The notes beneath the pieces are model-generated. The model did not search any database. It saw only the letters and a program-made list of their open reading frames with translations, and was not told the origin of the DNA. The position numbers and the translations under genes are program-made. Source: Sandaracinaceae bacterium (GTDB lineage: Bacteria; Myxococcota_A; Polyangia; Polyangiales; Sandaracinaceae). From it: DNA of 64,000 bases. Below, in pieces: positions 1 through 8,590 of this stretch. The stretch covers positions 62,001-126,000 of the forward strand of contig JAVJQK010000050.1 in the NCBI GenBank assembly GCA_040218145.1, written 5' to 3'. How positions within the stretch are numbered: the first letter of the stretch is position 1; every line of letters begins with the position of its first letter.

Positions 1-10
1 ACCGGCCTGC

Positions 11-952
11 TCAGCGCATGAGCGCCCGGCGGATCGCGGCCTCGGGCGCGTCGTCGCGCAGCCGGACCTGACGGCCCACGCGCTCGACGCCGAGCGAGCC
101 GAAGAGCGCGTCGAGATCCGGCGCCCCCGGCGCGAGCGCCATCGCGCGGTAGCGCTGGCTGACCACCCGGGTGCCGGTCGCGCGATCCGCCTCGCGCACC
201 ACCCGGTCCATGCTCCACTCGGCGCGCGCGTTCCCGCCCGCCTCGAGCACGCCGCGCAGGGCGGTCTGCAGGGTGTGTCTGCCCCCCGTGCGGCGCCGCA
301 GCTCCACGTCGACGCTCAGCCAGAAGATGGCGCCCCCCCAGTAGGTGCGGCCCCAGCTCCGGGTCCGGTCCAGCCCGCGATCCCGTCGGCCGGGCAGGCC
401 CCAGCGCATCGCCTCGGTCCAGTTCCGCCAGACCTCCTCCTCGCGGAAGATGCCCGCGCGGACCCGGCACACGCCCTGGAGGTAGGTCGACAGCCCCTCC
501 TTCGCCCAGCGATGGCGGTCGGGCACGTCGGGGAAGGCGGCGTGCAACATCTCGTGCACCATCACCCAGTCGCGCTCGAGCGTGGCGTCGGGGACCTCGC
601 GGCCCACGCGCACCCGGACGAGCCGCCCGTCGAAGTGCTGGCCGAAGCCGACGCTCGCGCCGCCGTTGAGCATCAGCTCCACGCGCAGGCTCGGCACCGG
701 GAAGCGGCCGTAGTACTCGCTCACCATCTCGGCCGAGCGCTCGACCCATCGGACGAGGCGCGCGCGCTGCCGTCGATCGACGGTGCGTCCCCGGAAGTCC
801 AGGACGAGCCGCGCGCCGCCGACCTCGACGGTCGGCATGTTGCGCTGGCTCGCCTTTCCGCGCGCGGTCCGCGCGGTCGGTGCGCTCGCGCCGCAGCTCG
901 GCAGGAAGCAGAGCATCAGTCCGGCGAGGGCGGGCGCGAGCAGTCGGTCCAT
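11..952 (-). CDS. Lipoprotein with gluzincin-type metallopeptidase motif
   Basis: Predicted 313-aa exported lipoprotein, probably a zinc metallopeptidase. The N-terminus is a hydrophobic signal ending in a lipobox (LPSC, Cys20), so the mature protein should be lipid-anchored. An HExxH motif (HEMLH, residues 133-137) is followed about 15 residues later by a Glu in WAKEG (Glu152). This is the HExxH...E zinc-site layout of gluzincins (M1-like and related peptidases). The rest is not recognisable and the protein is shorter than full M1 aminopeptidases. It starts at ATG 952, facing away from the plus-strand aldolase gene that begins about 100 bases away. Substrate is unknown. The zinc-site reading is good; the exact family is not settled. 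Confidence 0.7.
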   Translation of the reverse strand: MDRLLAPALAGLMLCFLPSCGASAPTARTARGKASQRNMPTVEVGGARLVLDFRGRTVDRRQRARLVRWVERSAEMVSEYYGRFPVPSLRVELMLNGGASVGFGQHFDGRLVRVRVGREVPDATLERDWVMVHEMLHAAFPDVPDRHRWAKEGLSTYLQGVCRVRAGIFREEEVWRNWTEAMRWGLPGRRDRGLDRTRSWGRTYWGGAIFWLSVDVELRRRTGGRHTLQTALRGVLEAGGNARAEWSMDRVVREADRATGTRVVSQRYRAMALAPGAPDLDALFGSLGVERVGRQVRLRDDAPEAAIRRALMR

Positions 953-1053
953 GACCTGGATCCAGGATACGCCCGTTTCGGGGTCGTGCCTCCCCCCGCC
1001 CCTCGAAGTGACGCGCCCAGCGGTCTGGAGATGTGGTCTAGAATCGCGGCCCC

Positions 1054-3012
1054 ATGAAGAGTCGATGGAACGACGCCGACGCGCCGCGCGATCCCCTCGC
1101 CCTGCGCGCCTACACCTCGCAGCTGCTCGGGCGCGAGCCGAGCCTCGTGCTGCACGGCGGCGGCAACACGAGCGTGAAGCTCGAGGTGCCGGACTTCTTC
1201 GGCGACCCGACCGAGGTGCTCTACGTCAAGGGCAGCGGCTGGGACCTCGCGTCGATCGAGCCGGCCGGCTTCTCGCCCGTGCGGCTCGACGTGCTGAAGC
1301 GCATGGCCGCGCTCGACGCGCTGACCGACGCCGACATGGTGCGTGAGCAGCGCGTGGCGATGCTCGACCCGACGGCGCCGAACCCGTCGGTCGAGGCGAT
1401 CCTGCACGCGGTGATCCCGTTCCGGTACGTCGACCACACCCACGCCGACGCGGTCGTCACGCTCACCAACACGCCCGACGGCGAGGCGCGCATCCGCGCC
1501 CTCTACGGCGACCGGGTGCTCTACATCCCGTACGTGATGCCGGGCTTCGTGCTCGCGCGCGAGGTCTACCGGCTCACGAAGGACGTCGACTGGTCGAAGG
1601 TGGAGGGCATGGTCCTCCTGCACCACGGCGTCTTCTCGTTCGCGGACGACGCGCGCGAGAGCTACGAGCGCATGATCCGGCTCGTCGACGAGGCCGAGCG
1701 CTCGCTCTCCGAGCACGGCGCCATCGACGCGCCCGCGACGGGGGAGGGCGCCCGGCCGGATCCCATCGCGCTCGCCACGCTCCGGAGGCGCGTCAGCGAC
1801 GTCGCGGGCCGCGCCATGATCGCGCGCTTCGACGGACGCCCGGAGGCGCACGGCTTCGCGAGCCGCCCGGACGCGGCCGACCTCGCGACCCGCGGCCCCG
1901 TCACGCCCGATCACGTGATCCGCACCAAGCGCGTGCCGATGATGTTCACCGGAGACGTCGAGGCGGTCGGACGCTACGCGGAAGCCTACCGCGGCTTCTT
2001 CTCGCGTCATGACGACGGCGCGTTGACCATGCTCGACCCCGCGCCGCGCTGGGCCGTGTGGAAGGACCGCGGGGTGGTCAGCTTCGGCGCCAGCGCCAAG
2101 GCCGCCGACCAGGTGAAGGACATCGCCCGCCACACCGCCAGGTGCTTCCAGTGGGGCGAGGCGCTCGGCGGCTGGACGCCGCTCGGGGAGAAGGACCTCT
2201 TCGAGATGGAGTACTGGGAGCTCGAGCAGGCCAAGCTGAAGAAGGGCGGCGCGACGCCTCCCCTGGCCGGGCAGATCGCGCTCGTCGCGGGCGGCGCCAC
2301 CGGCATCGGCAAGGCCACCGCAGACGCGCTCCGACAGCAAGGCGCGGCGGTGTGCGTGCTGGACGTGCGGCCGGAGGTGGAGGCCTTCGCCGGTAAGGAC
2401 GCGCTCGGGATCGTGTGCGACCTGACCGATCGCGCGCAGGTCGACGCCGCGGTGACGCGCTGCGTGGAGACCTTCGGCGGGCTCGACATCGTCGTCAGCA
2501 ACGCGGGCACCTTCCCGCCGAGCCAGCCCATCGCGGAGCTCGACGAGGAGACCTGGACCCGCACCCTCGATGTCAACGTCAGTGGCCATCTTCGGGTGCT
2601 GCGCGCGGCGGCGCCCTACCTCGAGCGCGGCGTCTCCCCGTCGGTGCTCGTCGTGGCGTCGAAGAACGTGCCCGCCCCCGGGCCCGGCGCGGCCGCGTAC
2701 TCCGCGAGCAAGGCCGCGCTGACCCAGCTCGCGCGCGTCGCGGCGCTCGAGATGGGCCCCAAGGGCGTGCGCGTGAACATGCTCCACCCGGACAAGATCT
2801 TCGACACCGAGCTCTGGACCGAAGAGAAGATTCGCCTGCGCGCCGCCCACTACGGGCTGAGCGTCGAGGCGTACAAGCGCAGCAACCTGCTCGGCCTCGA
2901 GGTCGTCTCCGCCGACGTGGCGAGGATCGCGTGCGCGCTCGTGAGCGAGACCTTCCGCGCGACCACCGGGGCGCAGATCGCGGTCGACGGCGGCAACGAC
3001 CGGGTCATTTGA
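1054..3012 (+). CDS. Bifunctional class II aldolase / short-chain dehydrogenase (RhaD/YuxG-like)
   Basis: A 652-aa cytoplasmic fusion. The N-terminal half is a class II (metal-dependent) aldolase domain: LHGGGNTSVK at about residues 33-42, HTH (His128, His130) and LLHHG (His190/191), which supply phosphate- and metal-binding residues. The C-terminal third is a short-chain dehydrogenase: the nucleotide-binding GGATGIG at about 412-418 and the catalytic pair YSASK (Tyr549, Lys553). This architecture is known for enzymes that cleave rhamnulose-1-phosphate and then oxidise lactaldehyde, so deoxysugar or sugar-phosphate breakdown is likely. No other sugar catabolism gene lies beside it, so the true substrate is inference. 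It begins at ATG 1054. Confidence 0.88.
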   Translation: MKSRWNDADAPRDPLALRAYTSQLLGREPSLVLHGGGNTSVKLEVPDFFGDPTEVLYVKGSGWDLASIEPAGFSPVRLDVLKRMAALDALTDADMVREQRVAMLDPTAPNPSVEAILHAVIPFRYVDHTHADAVVTLTNTPDGEARIRALYGDRVLYIPYVMPGFVLAREVYRLTKDVDWSKVEGMVLLHHGVFSFADDARESYERMIRLVDEAERSLSEHGAIDAPATGEGARPDPIALATLRRRVSDVAGRAMIARFDGRPEAHGFASRPDAADLATRGPVTPDHVIRTKRVPMMFTGDVEAVGRYAEAYRGFFSRHDDGALTMLDPAPRWAVWKDRGVVSFGASAKAADQVKDIARHTARCFQWGEALGGWTPLGEKDLFEMEYWELEQAKLKKGGATPPLAGQIALVAGGATGIGKATADALRQQGAAVCVLDVRPEVEAFAGKDALGIVCDLTDRAQVDAAVTRCVETFGGLDIVVSNAGTFPPSQPIAELDEETWTRTLDVNVSGHLRVLRAAAPYLERGVSPSVLVVASKNVPAPGPGAAAYSASKAALTQLARVAALEMGPKGVRVNMLHPDKIFDTELWTEEKIRLRAAHYGLSVEAYKRSNLLGLEVVSADVARIACALVSETFRATTGAQIAVDGGNDRVI

Positions 3013-3159
3013 CGTATCACCCGGATCAGCCCCCGGCCTTGGACGATGATCTGGGCGTCGTGACCCGGTAGCCTGGTCGTCCGACCTCGGTCGGGCACTT
3101 GGCTTCGATGAGCTTGCAGGGCGAACGGCGACCAGAGAGTGGCCGTGAGGGAGGCGAGC

Positions 3160-3882
3160 ATGGGCCAACTGGGGATGGTCGAAGAGGCGGGGCCGCGAGC
3201 CGCGACGACGCAGAGGTCGCGGGTAGGCCCGGGGCCGGCGAAGGTCGGGCTGCGCGCGACCGCGACGTTGCTGCAAAAGGGCGACATCGTCGGGCGCTAC
3301 ACGGTGCAGAACCTGTCGGCGGGGGGCGCGCTGCTGACCGGCGCGAAGGACGTGATCAAGGCGTCGCCGTGCCGGCTGCTGCTCGAGCTGCCGAGCGGCG
3401 AGTCGCTCACCGTCGGGGCCCACGTGCGTCGGCGCGCGGTGGCGGGCGACGTCGTCGCGCTCGCGGTCGGCTTCCGGCACCTGTCGCCGCAGAGCGAGGA
3501 CCGCATCCAGGACGCGGTGCTCCAGCTCCTCGACGAGAGCTACCGGCGGCGTCACCCCGCGGTGCTCGTGGTCGACGCCTCCGAGGCGGTGCGGCTCAGC
3601 GTGGCCAGCCAGCTCCACGCGCTCGGCTGTCGTGTGGTCCCGTGCGAGGCCCCGCTGAGCGCCATGCGCGTGCTCGAGGATCCGAACGAGCACGTCACGG
3701 CCATCGTCGTCCGCGACGCGCCCGGCGCGAGCCCCGGGCCGGAGCTGCTCGACTGGGTCGCCGAGACCTACGACCGCGTGCGTCCCATCCTCCTCGTCGA
3801 GGACCGGAGCAGCGACCCGTCGGTCGGCCACCTCGGCGTCCAGCGCTGCCTCCCGGAGCACCTCTCCGCCGTCCTCTCCTGA
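3160..3882 (+). CDS. PilZ-domain protein with degenerate receiver-like C-terminus
   Basis: About 240 aa. I chose ATG 3160 over an upstream in-frame GTG (3139) because a GGGAGG ribosome-binding site lies about 7 bases before it. Residues about 25-125 resemble the PilZ fold (LSAGGALL near the start of the domain, hydrophobic strands, GFRHLS near the end), a module that often binds cyclic di-GMP. The canonical RxxxR is not clear, so binding is uncertain. Residues about 130-240 look like a response-regulator receiver (AVLVVDAS, then a terminal ILLVED), but the phospho-acceptor region has diverged. The gene lies 39 bases upstream of a Ser/Thr kinase gene in the same direction. A signalling role is inference. 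Confidence 0.65.
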   Translation: MGQLGMVEEAGPRAATTQRSRVGPGPAKVGLRATATLLQKGDIVGRYTVQNLSAGGALLTGAKDVIKASPCRLLLELPSGESLTVGAHVRRRAVAGDVVALAVGFRHLSPQSEDRIQDAVLQLLDESYRRRHPAVLVVDASEAVRLSVASQLHALGCRVVPCEAPLSAMRVLEDPNEHVTAIVVRDAPGASPGPELLDWVAETYDRVRPILLVEDRSSDPSVGHLGVQRCLPEHLSAVLS

Positions 3883-3921
3883 GCTGCCCTGATCCAAGCT
3901 CCTGTGGTCTAAGCTCCCGGG

Positions 3922-5472
3922 GTGCCGGCGAAGCGCATCCTGCGGGCGATGTTCGTCGAGGCCGCCACCGCGGCCGGCGCGGAGCTCCCGGCCGACCTGC
4001 GGGGCCTCGCCCTCGCGCGCGTCCGCGGCACGCTCCTCTTCCTCGCCGCGTTCTTCGCCCTGACCATCCCGCTCCGCTGGCTCACCTGGGGTAAGGCCGG
4101 CGGCCGCGCGCTCGTTGTCGTGACCGTGGTCAGCGCGACCGTCAGCGTGCTCAGCCTCGTGACGTGGGCCCTGCTCCGCTTCGCGAAGCTCCCGGCGAAG
4201 TCCGCGCTCGCGGCGGGGCTCGTCTACGAGGTGTGGGTCTGCTTCGCGCTCGCGATGGTCGAGCAGGTCCTCGTGGGGCGGTCCCCCATGCCCTTCCGTC
4301 TCTCGCTCGTCGCGATCTTCGTGCTCGTCTTCCCGCTCGTGATCCCGAGCCCGCCGCGCTGGCGCCTGATCACCACCGCGACCTGCGCCGCCACCGCCCC
4401 CTTCGCGATCGCGCTGGCCCAGCTGCTGTCGGGGGCCGTGCACCCGCGGGAGCTCGTCCTGGCGAGCGTGCCCACCGTCGTCGTCGGCGTGCTCGCGATG
4501 TGGCTCGGCCAGGTCGTGCACCGCCTGCGTCTGGCCGCGTCGCAGGGTGAGGCGCTCGGCCAGTACGAGCTGGTGAAGCGCATCGGCGAGGGCGGCATGG
4601 GCGAGGTGTGGGAGGCCCGACACGCCCAGCTGCTCCGGCCGGCCGCGGTGAAGCTCATCCGCGCAGAGACCGCCGGCGCGTACGGCGACGCGGCCCGGGC
4701 GCGCTTCCGTCGCGAGGCCCAGGCGACCAGCGCGCTCCGCTCGCCCCACACGGTCGAGCTCTACGACTTCGGCGTGACGGACGATGGCACGTTGTATTAC
4801 GCGATGGAGCTCCTCGACGGGCTCGACCTGGAGACCCTCGTCAAGCGCTTTGGCCCCATGCACCCGGGGCGCGTGCTCCACGTCCTCGAGGGCGTGGCGC
4901 GCTCCCTCGCCGAGGCCCACGACCTCGGCCTGGTGCACCGCGACATCAAGCCGGCCAACCTCTACCTCTGCCGCGTCGGCATCGAGCTGGACTTCGTCAA
5001 GCTGCTCGACTTCGGGCTCGTCAAGCCGCGCACCCTGGCCGAGGACAGCCCCGTCTCGATGGCCGGCGCGATCAGCGGCACCCCCGGCTACGTCGCCCCC
5101 GAGCACGCGGCCGGCGAGCCCCTGGACGGCCGCGCCGATCTCTACAGCCTCGGCTGCGTCGCGTACTACCTCGCGACCGGCAAGCGCGTCTTCCACCGCG
5201 GCACGAAGGCGAGCCTGCTGGCCGCCCACCGCACCGAGGATCCGATCCGCCCGTCGCTCCGCGCCCCCGAGCGGGACATCCCCGAGGCGCTCGACGAGAT
5301 CATCATGTCGCTCCTCTGTCGCGATCGAGAGCGGCGCCCTGGGAACGCCCGCCACCTGCTCAGGCTCGTCGAGGAGGCGGCCGCGACCTGCCCGAAGTGG
5401 ACCCGCCTCGACACCTACGCGTGGTGGTCCGCGCACCTCGGCGTCGAGACGAGGCCGGAGCTGGTGCTCTGA
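3922..5472 (+). CDS. Membrane-bound Ser/Thr protein kinase (Hanks type)
   Basis: A 516-aa kinase with an unusual N-terminal membrane module. Residues about 30-200 contain five or six hydrophobic segments. The kinase domain follows from about 215: glycine loop GEGGMGEV (222-229), catalytic Lys244 in AAVKLI, HRDIKPAN with Asp341, DFG at 363-365, and the APE region in YVAPEH. All catalytic residues are present, so it should be active in the cytoplasm. Myxobacterial kinases more often carry the membrane segment after the kinase domain, so this order is less usual. It starts at GTG 3922. The upstream PilZ protein may be co-transcribed. Confidence 0.9.
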   Translation: MPAKRILRAMFVEAATAAGAELPADLRGLALARVRGTLLFLAAFFALTIPLRWLTWGKAGGRALVVVTVVSATVSVLSLVTWALLRFAKLPAKSALAAGLVYEVWVCFALAMVEQVLVGRSPMPFRLSLVAIFVLVFPLVIPSPPRWRLITTATCAATAPFAIALAQLLSGAVHPRELVLASVPTVVVGVLAMWLGQVVHRLRLAASQGEALGQYELVKRIGEGGMGEVWEARHAQLLRPAAVKLIRAETAGAYGDAARARFRREAQATSALRSPHTVELYDFGVTDDGTLYYAMELLDGLDLETLVKRFGPMHPGRVLHVLEGVARSLAEAHDLGLVHRDIKPANLYLCRVGIELDFVKLLDFGLVKPRTLAEDSPVSMAGAISGTPGYVAPEHAAGEPLDGRADLYSLGCVAYYLATGKRVFHRGTKASLLAAHRTEDPIRPSLRAPERDIPEALDEIIMSLLCRDRERRPGNARHLLRLVEEAAATCPKWTRLDTYAWWSAHLGVETRPELVL

Positions 5473-5522
5473 CGCCTCCGGCGCGGGGAGACTCCTGCGT
5501 CGTCGACCGTAGACGACGGCGG

Positions 5523-6554
5523 ATGCGGGGGCTCACGATCGCTGGCCTCTTCGTCGCCCTCTCATGGGGGTGTGACGGTCAGGAGGCGCCGGGCCGCGCG
5601 TCGTCCGAGCCCGCGTCGTCCGAGCCCGCGTCGTCCGGGCCCGCGTCGTCCGAGCCCGCGTCGTCCGGACCCGTGGCCTTCGAGGTGCCGCCGGATCCCT
5701 CCGCTCCGGTGCGTGTCGTAGAGCAGTTCGGGGCGCCGCTGCGGCGCGGGGCCGGCTACGCGGACGTGCGCGTGCGGGTCCAGAGCCTGGCGACGCGGGA
5801 CATCGAGAGGCTCGACTTCGACGTCTACGTGCTCGACGAGGACGGCGCGCTCCTGGACGAGCTTCACGGGTTCGCGTCGCGCGACCCGGAGCTCTTGCCG
5901 GCCGGGGCCTCGCGCGTCGTCGAGCTCATCGTGCGGCTCGCTGGCGCGTATCGAGGCACCTCGTTGGACCACCTCGCCTTCTCCCCCGACACCGCGCAGT
6001 TCTGCGACGGCTCGACGTGGATGGCGGATCTGGGTCGAACGATCCCGGGGATGCGCCCGGGTCACTGCCGGGGCGCGGGGGACGGCGCCGAGCGCCCCGC
6101 GCCAACGGGATCGCTGGCGATCGAGCCCGGCGAGCTGATCGGCCCGGGCTATTCGGTCGTCGTGCCGGTCGGCTATGGGGAGGACACGGGCCACCCTCTC
6201 TACCCGCGCGGCGTCAGGGGGCTGCGCAAGTCGGGGGCCTACGACCGCTTCATCAGCATCTTCCCCGCGCAGCCGACCGTGAACGCGCCGGGGGCATGGG
6301 AGAACCTGGAGCCGACGGAGCTCGATCTCGAGCGCTGCCGCGAGCTCCTGCGCATCCAGGGGGACGTGACGCTGGCCATGGAGGAGACCGACTCCCCCGA
6401 CGTGAGGATGTGTGTGGCTCGCCAGGAGGATCAGACGGTTCGGATCATCGTGACGACACACATCGACTACCGGATGCTCTGCTGGACGGGCGGGGACGCC
6501 GACGTCGCTCAGGCGTGCGACGCGGTCGCGCGGAGCTGGCGCCACCGCGGCTGA
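5523..6554 (+). CDS. Putative lipoprotein with Ala/Ser/Pro repeat linker
   Basis: A 343-aa exported lipoprotein of unknown function. The signal peptide (MRGLTIAGLFVALSWGC) ends in a lipobox-like LSWGC. It is followed by tandem ASSEP/ASSGP repeats (about 5596-5672), encoded by an imperfect 15-bp DNA repeat, which look like a flexible tether. The folded part (about 60-343) has four or more cysteines that could form disulfides and no recognised domain. The ATG lies 50 bases after the kinase gene. Part of this reading frame stays open upstream, antisense and out-of-frame to the kinase; I did not use that extension because the signal peptide fixes the start. Confidence 0.6.
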   Translation: MRGLTIAGLFVALSWGCDGQEAPGRASSEPASSEPASSGPASSEPASSGPVAFEVPPDPSAPVRVVEQFGAPLRRGAGYADVRVRVQSLATRDIERLDFDVYVLDEDGALLDELHGFASRDPELLPAGASRVVELIVRLAGAYRGTSLDHLAFSPDTAQFCDGSTWMADLGRTIPGMRPGHCRGAGDGAERPAPTGSLAIEPGELIGPGYSVVVPVGYGEDTGHPLYPRGVRGLRKSGAYDRFISIFPAQPTVNAPGAWENLEPTELDLERCRELLRIQGDVTLAMEETDSPDVRMCVARQEDQTVRIIVTTHIDYRMLCWTGGDADVAQACDAVARSWRHRG

Positions 6555-6600
6555 TCGCGCGGCCGCGCGCTCCGAAGGCAGGTCGGGTAGCCTCGCCCTC

Positions 6601-7080
6601 GTGGACGTCCGCGTACGAACCAAGCTGCGCTACCCGTGCGACGCACGGACGCTCTTCGATCTCATCGCGAGCGACGACGGGATCCTGTCGTTCGTCGGGT
6701 TCGGGCCGATCCCCGGCACGCGCGAGACGAGGCGCGAGACCGGCGATCACGACGAGGTGGGCGCGATCGGCCGCACGACGAACGCCGATGGAACGACCCA
6801 CCGGGAGACGGTGCTCGAGGTGGACCCCCCGCGACGCTATCGGCTGCGCATCGACGAGTTCTCGTCGGTCTTCCGGTTCATCGTGCGCTACGCCGAGGAG
6901 ACCTACGCGATCGAGGGCGTCGAGGCGCCGGTGGAGCTGCACCGCACGTTCGTCTTCCACCCGACCACGCCGCTCGTCCTGCCGCTGACGATCCCGCTCG
7001 CCTACGGCGCCTTCCGCGTCGCGCTCCACCGCAGCAACCTCCGCATGCGCGCCCTCATCGCCGAGCGCGCGGGCTGGTAG
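6601..7080 (+). CDS. SRPBCC / polyketide-cyclase-like protein
   Basis: A 159-aa protein that looks like the START/SRPBCC helix-grip fold, in which small hydrophobic ligands sit in a central cavity. Features are the N-terminal strand VRVRTKLRYPCDARTLFDLI, the GxxxxTRETRRETGDHDEVG region and a C-terminal amphipathic helix (AYGAFRVALHRSNLRMRAL). No catalytic residues can be assigned, and many relatives are simply ligand-binding or stress proteins. It starts at GTG 6601 and is separated by 9 bases from the PLP decarboxylase gene, so the two are probably co-transcribed. Confidence 0.65.
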   Translation: MDVRVRTKLRYPCDARTLFDLIASDDGILSFVGFGPIPGTRETRRETGDHDEVGAIGRTTNADGTTHRETVLEVDPPRRYRLRIDEFSSVFRFIVRYAEETYAIEGVEAPVELHRTFVFHPTTPLVLPLTIPLAYGAFRVALHRSNLRMRALIAERAGW

Positions 7081-7089
7081 CCTCGGCGC

Positions 7090-8466
7090 GTGGCGTCGGA
7101 CGACGAGCTGGCGGAGCTGCTCGCGCGCGCGCTCGACGCGGTCGAGACCCTCGCCGTCGCGCGAACGGGCAGGGTGAGCGCTGGCTCTCCGGGGCGCGCG
7201 GCGCGCCGGGTGGCGGAGACGGATCTGTCGCGCGCGCGCACGCCGCGTCACGCCATCTCGGAGCTCACCCGCCTGCTGACGGAGTCGGGGGTGCGCACCA
7301 ACCACCGCCGGCACTTCGGCTGGATGAACCCGAGCCCGCACCCGGCCGCGGCGGTCGCGGACCTGCTCGTCTCGTTCGCCAACCCGCAGCTCGCGACGCG
7401 CGCGCTCAGCCCCGGGCCCGTCGAGGTCGAGCGCAGGCTCGTGTCCGAGCTCGCGGCGCGGATGGGGCTCGGCGAGCGCGCGGGGGGCTCCTTCACGGGG
7501 GGCGGCTCCGAGGCGAACGCGACGGCGCTCGTCTGCGCGCTGGTGCGCGGCGTGCCCGGCTTCGCGGAGGGCGGGCTCGCGGGCGCGAAGCCGCCGGTCG
7601 TCTACCTCTCCGAGGAGGGGCACGACAGCGTCGAGAAGCTCGCGCGCGCCCACGGCCTCGGGCGGCGGCACGTGCGCTGGCTGCCGACGAAAGCGCGGCG
7701 TTTGAGCGTGCCCGCGCTGGCCCGCGCGATCGACGAAGATCGCGCGGCCGACCGGGCCCCGACGCTCGTCGTCTCCACCGCGGGCACGACGAACTTCGGC
7801 GCCGTCGACCCGCTGGCCGAGGTCGCCGCGCTCTGCGCCGAGCAGAAGATCTGGCACCACGTGGACGCGGCGTGGGGCGGCATGGCCGCGCTCTCACCCC
7901 GGACCCGGCCGCTGCTCGCGGGCGTCGAGCTGGCCGACTCGGTGAGCCTCGATCCGCACAAGGGCCTCGGCGCGCCGCTCGGCACGGGCGTGTTCCTGGT
8001 GCGCGACGCGGCCGTGCTCGAAGAGGCCTTCGACGTGCAGAACGACTACGGCCCCGGCTCGAGCGCCCCCGACCCCTTCGCGCGCTCCCTCGCGTGGTCG
8101 CGCCGCTTCGTCGGCGCCAGGCTCTGGCTGCCGCTGCTGCAGGAGGGGTGGCCCGGCCTGGCCGCGCGTGTCGAGCGGATGTTCGCGCTCACGGCGCCGC
8201 TCCGTCACGCGGTCGAGCGCGCTGGCTTCACGCTCCTCGGCCCCGAGGCGACGCTCCCGGTCGTGTGCTTCCGCGACCCGGACCGCGCCGACGACGCGCA
8301 GGGCGCGATCGCGCGCTTCGTCGAGCAGAGCGGCGAGGCGTGGATCGCGCGGACCCGCGTCGACGGCCGCCCCGCGCTGCGCGCCTGCGTCTGCAGCCAC
8401 GACACCGATCCGTCCGACGTCGAGGCGCTCGGCGCGCTGCTCGCGCGCGCACGACGCGAGGCGTGA
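7090..8466 (+). CDS. PLP-dependent decarboxylase (group II, aspartate aminotransferase fold)
   Basis: A 458-aa PLP enzyme of the group II amino-acid decarboxylase family (glutamate, tyrosine, DOPA or diaminobutyrate decarboxylases). The cofactor lysine is Lys291 in the motif DPHK. HVDAAWGG (257-264) holds the Asp (259) that pairs with the pyridine nitrogen. GGSEANATAL (about 138-147) matches the phosphate-binding segment, and STAGTTNFG is also typical. The amino-acid substrate cannot be told from sequence. It starts at GTG 7090 just after the SRPBCC gene and ends in front of a hairpin shared with a convergent gene. Confidence 0.85.
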   Translation: MASDDELAELLARALDAVETLAVARTGRVSAGSPGRAARRVAETDLSRARTPRHAISELTRLLTESGVRTNHRRHFGWMNPSPHPAAAVADLLVSFANPQLATRALSPGPVEVERRLVSELAARMGLGERAGGSFTGGGSEANATALVCALVRGVPGFAEGGLAGAKPPVVYLSEEGHDSVEKLARAHGLGRRHVRWLPTKARRLSVPALARAIDEDRAADRAPTLVVSTAGTTNFGAVDPLAEVAALCAEQKIWHHVDAAWGGMAALSPRTRPLLAGVELADSVSLDPHKGLGAPLGTGVFLVRDAAVLEEAFDVQNDYGPGSSAPDPFARSLAWSRRFVGARLWLPLLQEGWPGLAARVERMFALTAPLRHAVERAGFTLLGPEATLPVVCFRDPDRADDAQGAIARFVEQSGEAWIARTRVDGRPALRACVCSHDTDPSDVEALGALLARARREA

Positions 8467-8469
8467 GTC

Positions 8470-8507
8470 GAACAGCTCCGGCGGCCCGCGGCGGGGTGGA
8501 GCTGTTC
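8470..8507. terminator. Strong hairpin between convergent genes
   Basis: A perfect 10-bp inverted repeat, GAACAGCTCC (8470-8479) and GGAGCTGTTC (8498-8507), with an 18-base GC-rich loop. It begins four bases after the stop of the PLP decarboxylase gene and lies between convergent genes, so it could end transcription from both sides. There is no clear T-run, as is common in very GC-rich genomes. Confidence 0.55.
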
Positions 8508-8590
8508 ACGCCCGACCTCGACGTGCTCGAGGAGTGCGCGCACGCGAACGCGACGGTGACGCGCGTGGACCGCACGGGCGAGTAGCGCGG

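Noticed and set aside
916-5436. A 1,506-codon minus-strand open frame opposite the aldolase and kinase genes
   Set aside because: Very high GC makes long antisense frames. Its predicted protein is a low-complexity Arg/Glu/Ala/Asp mixture with no domain, while the plus-strand genes have clear catalytic motifs.
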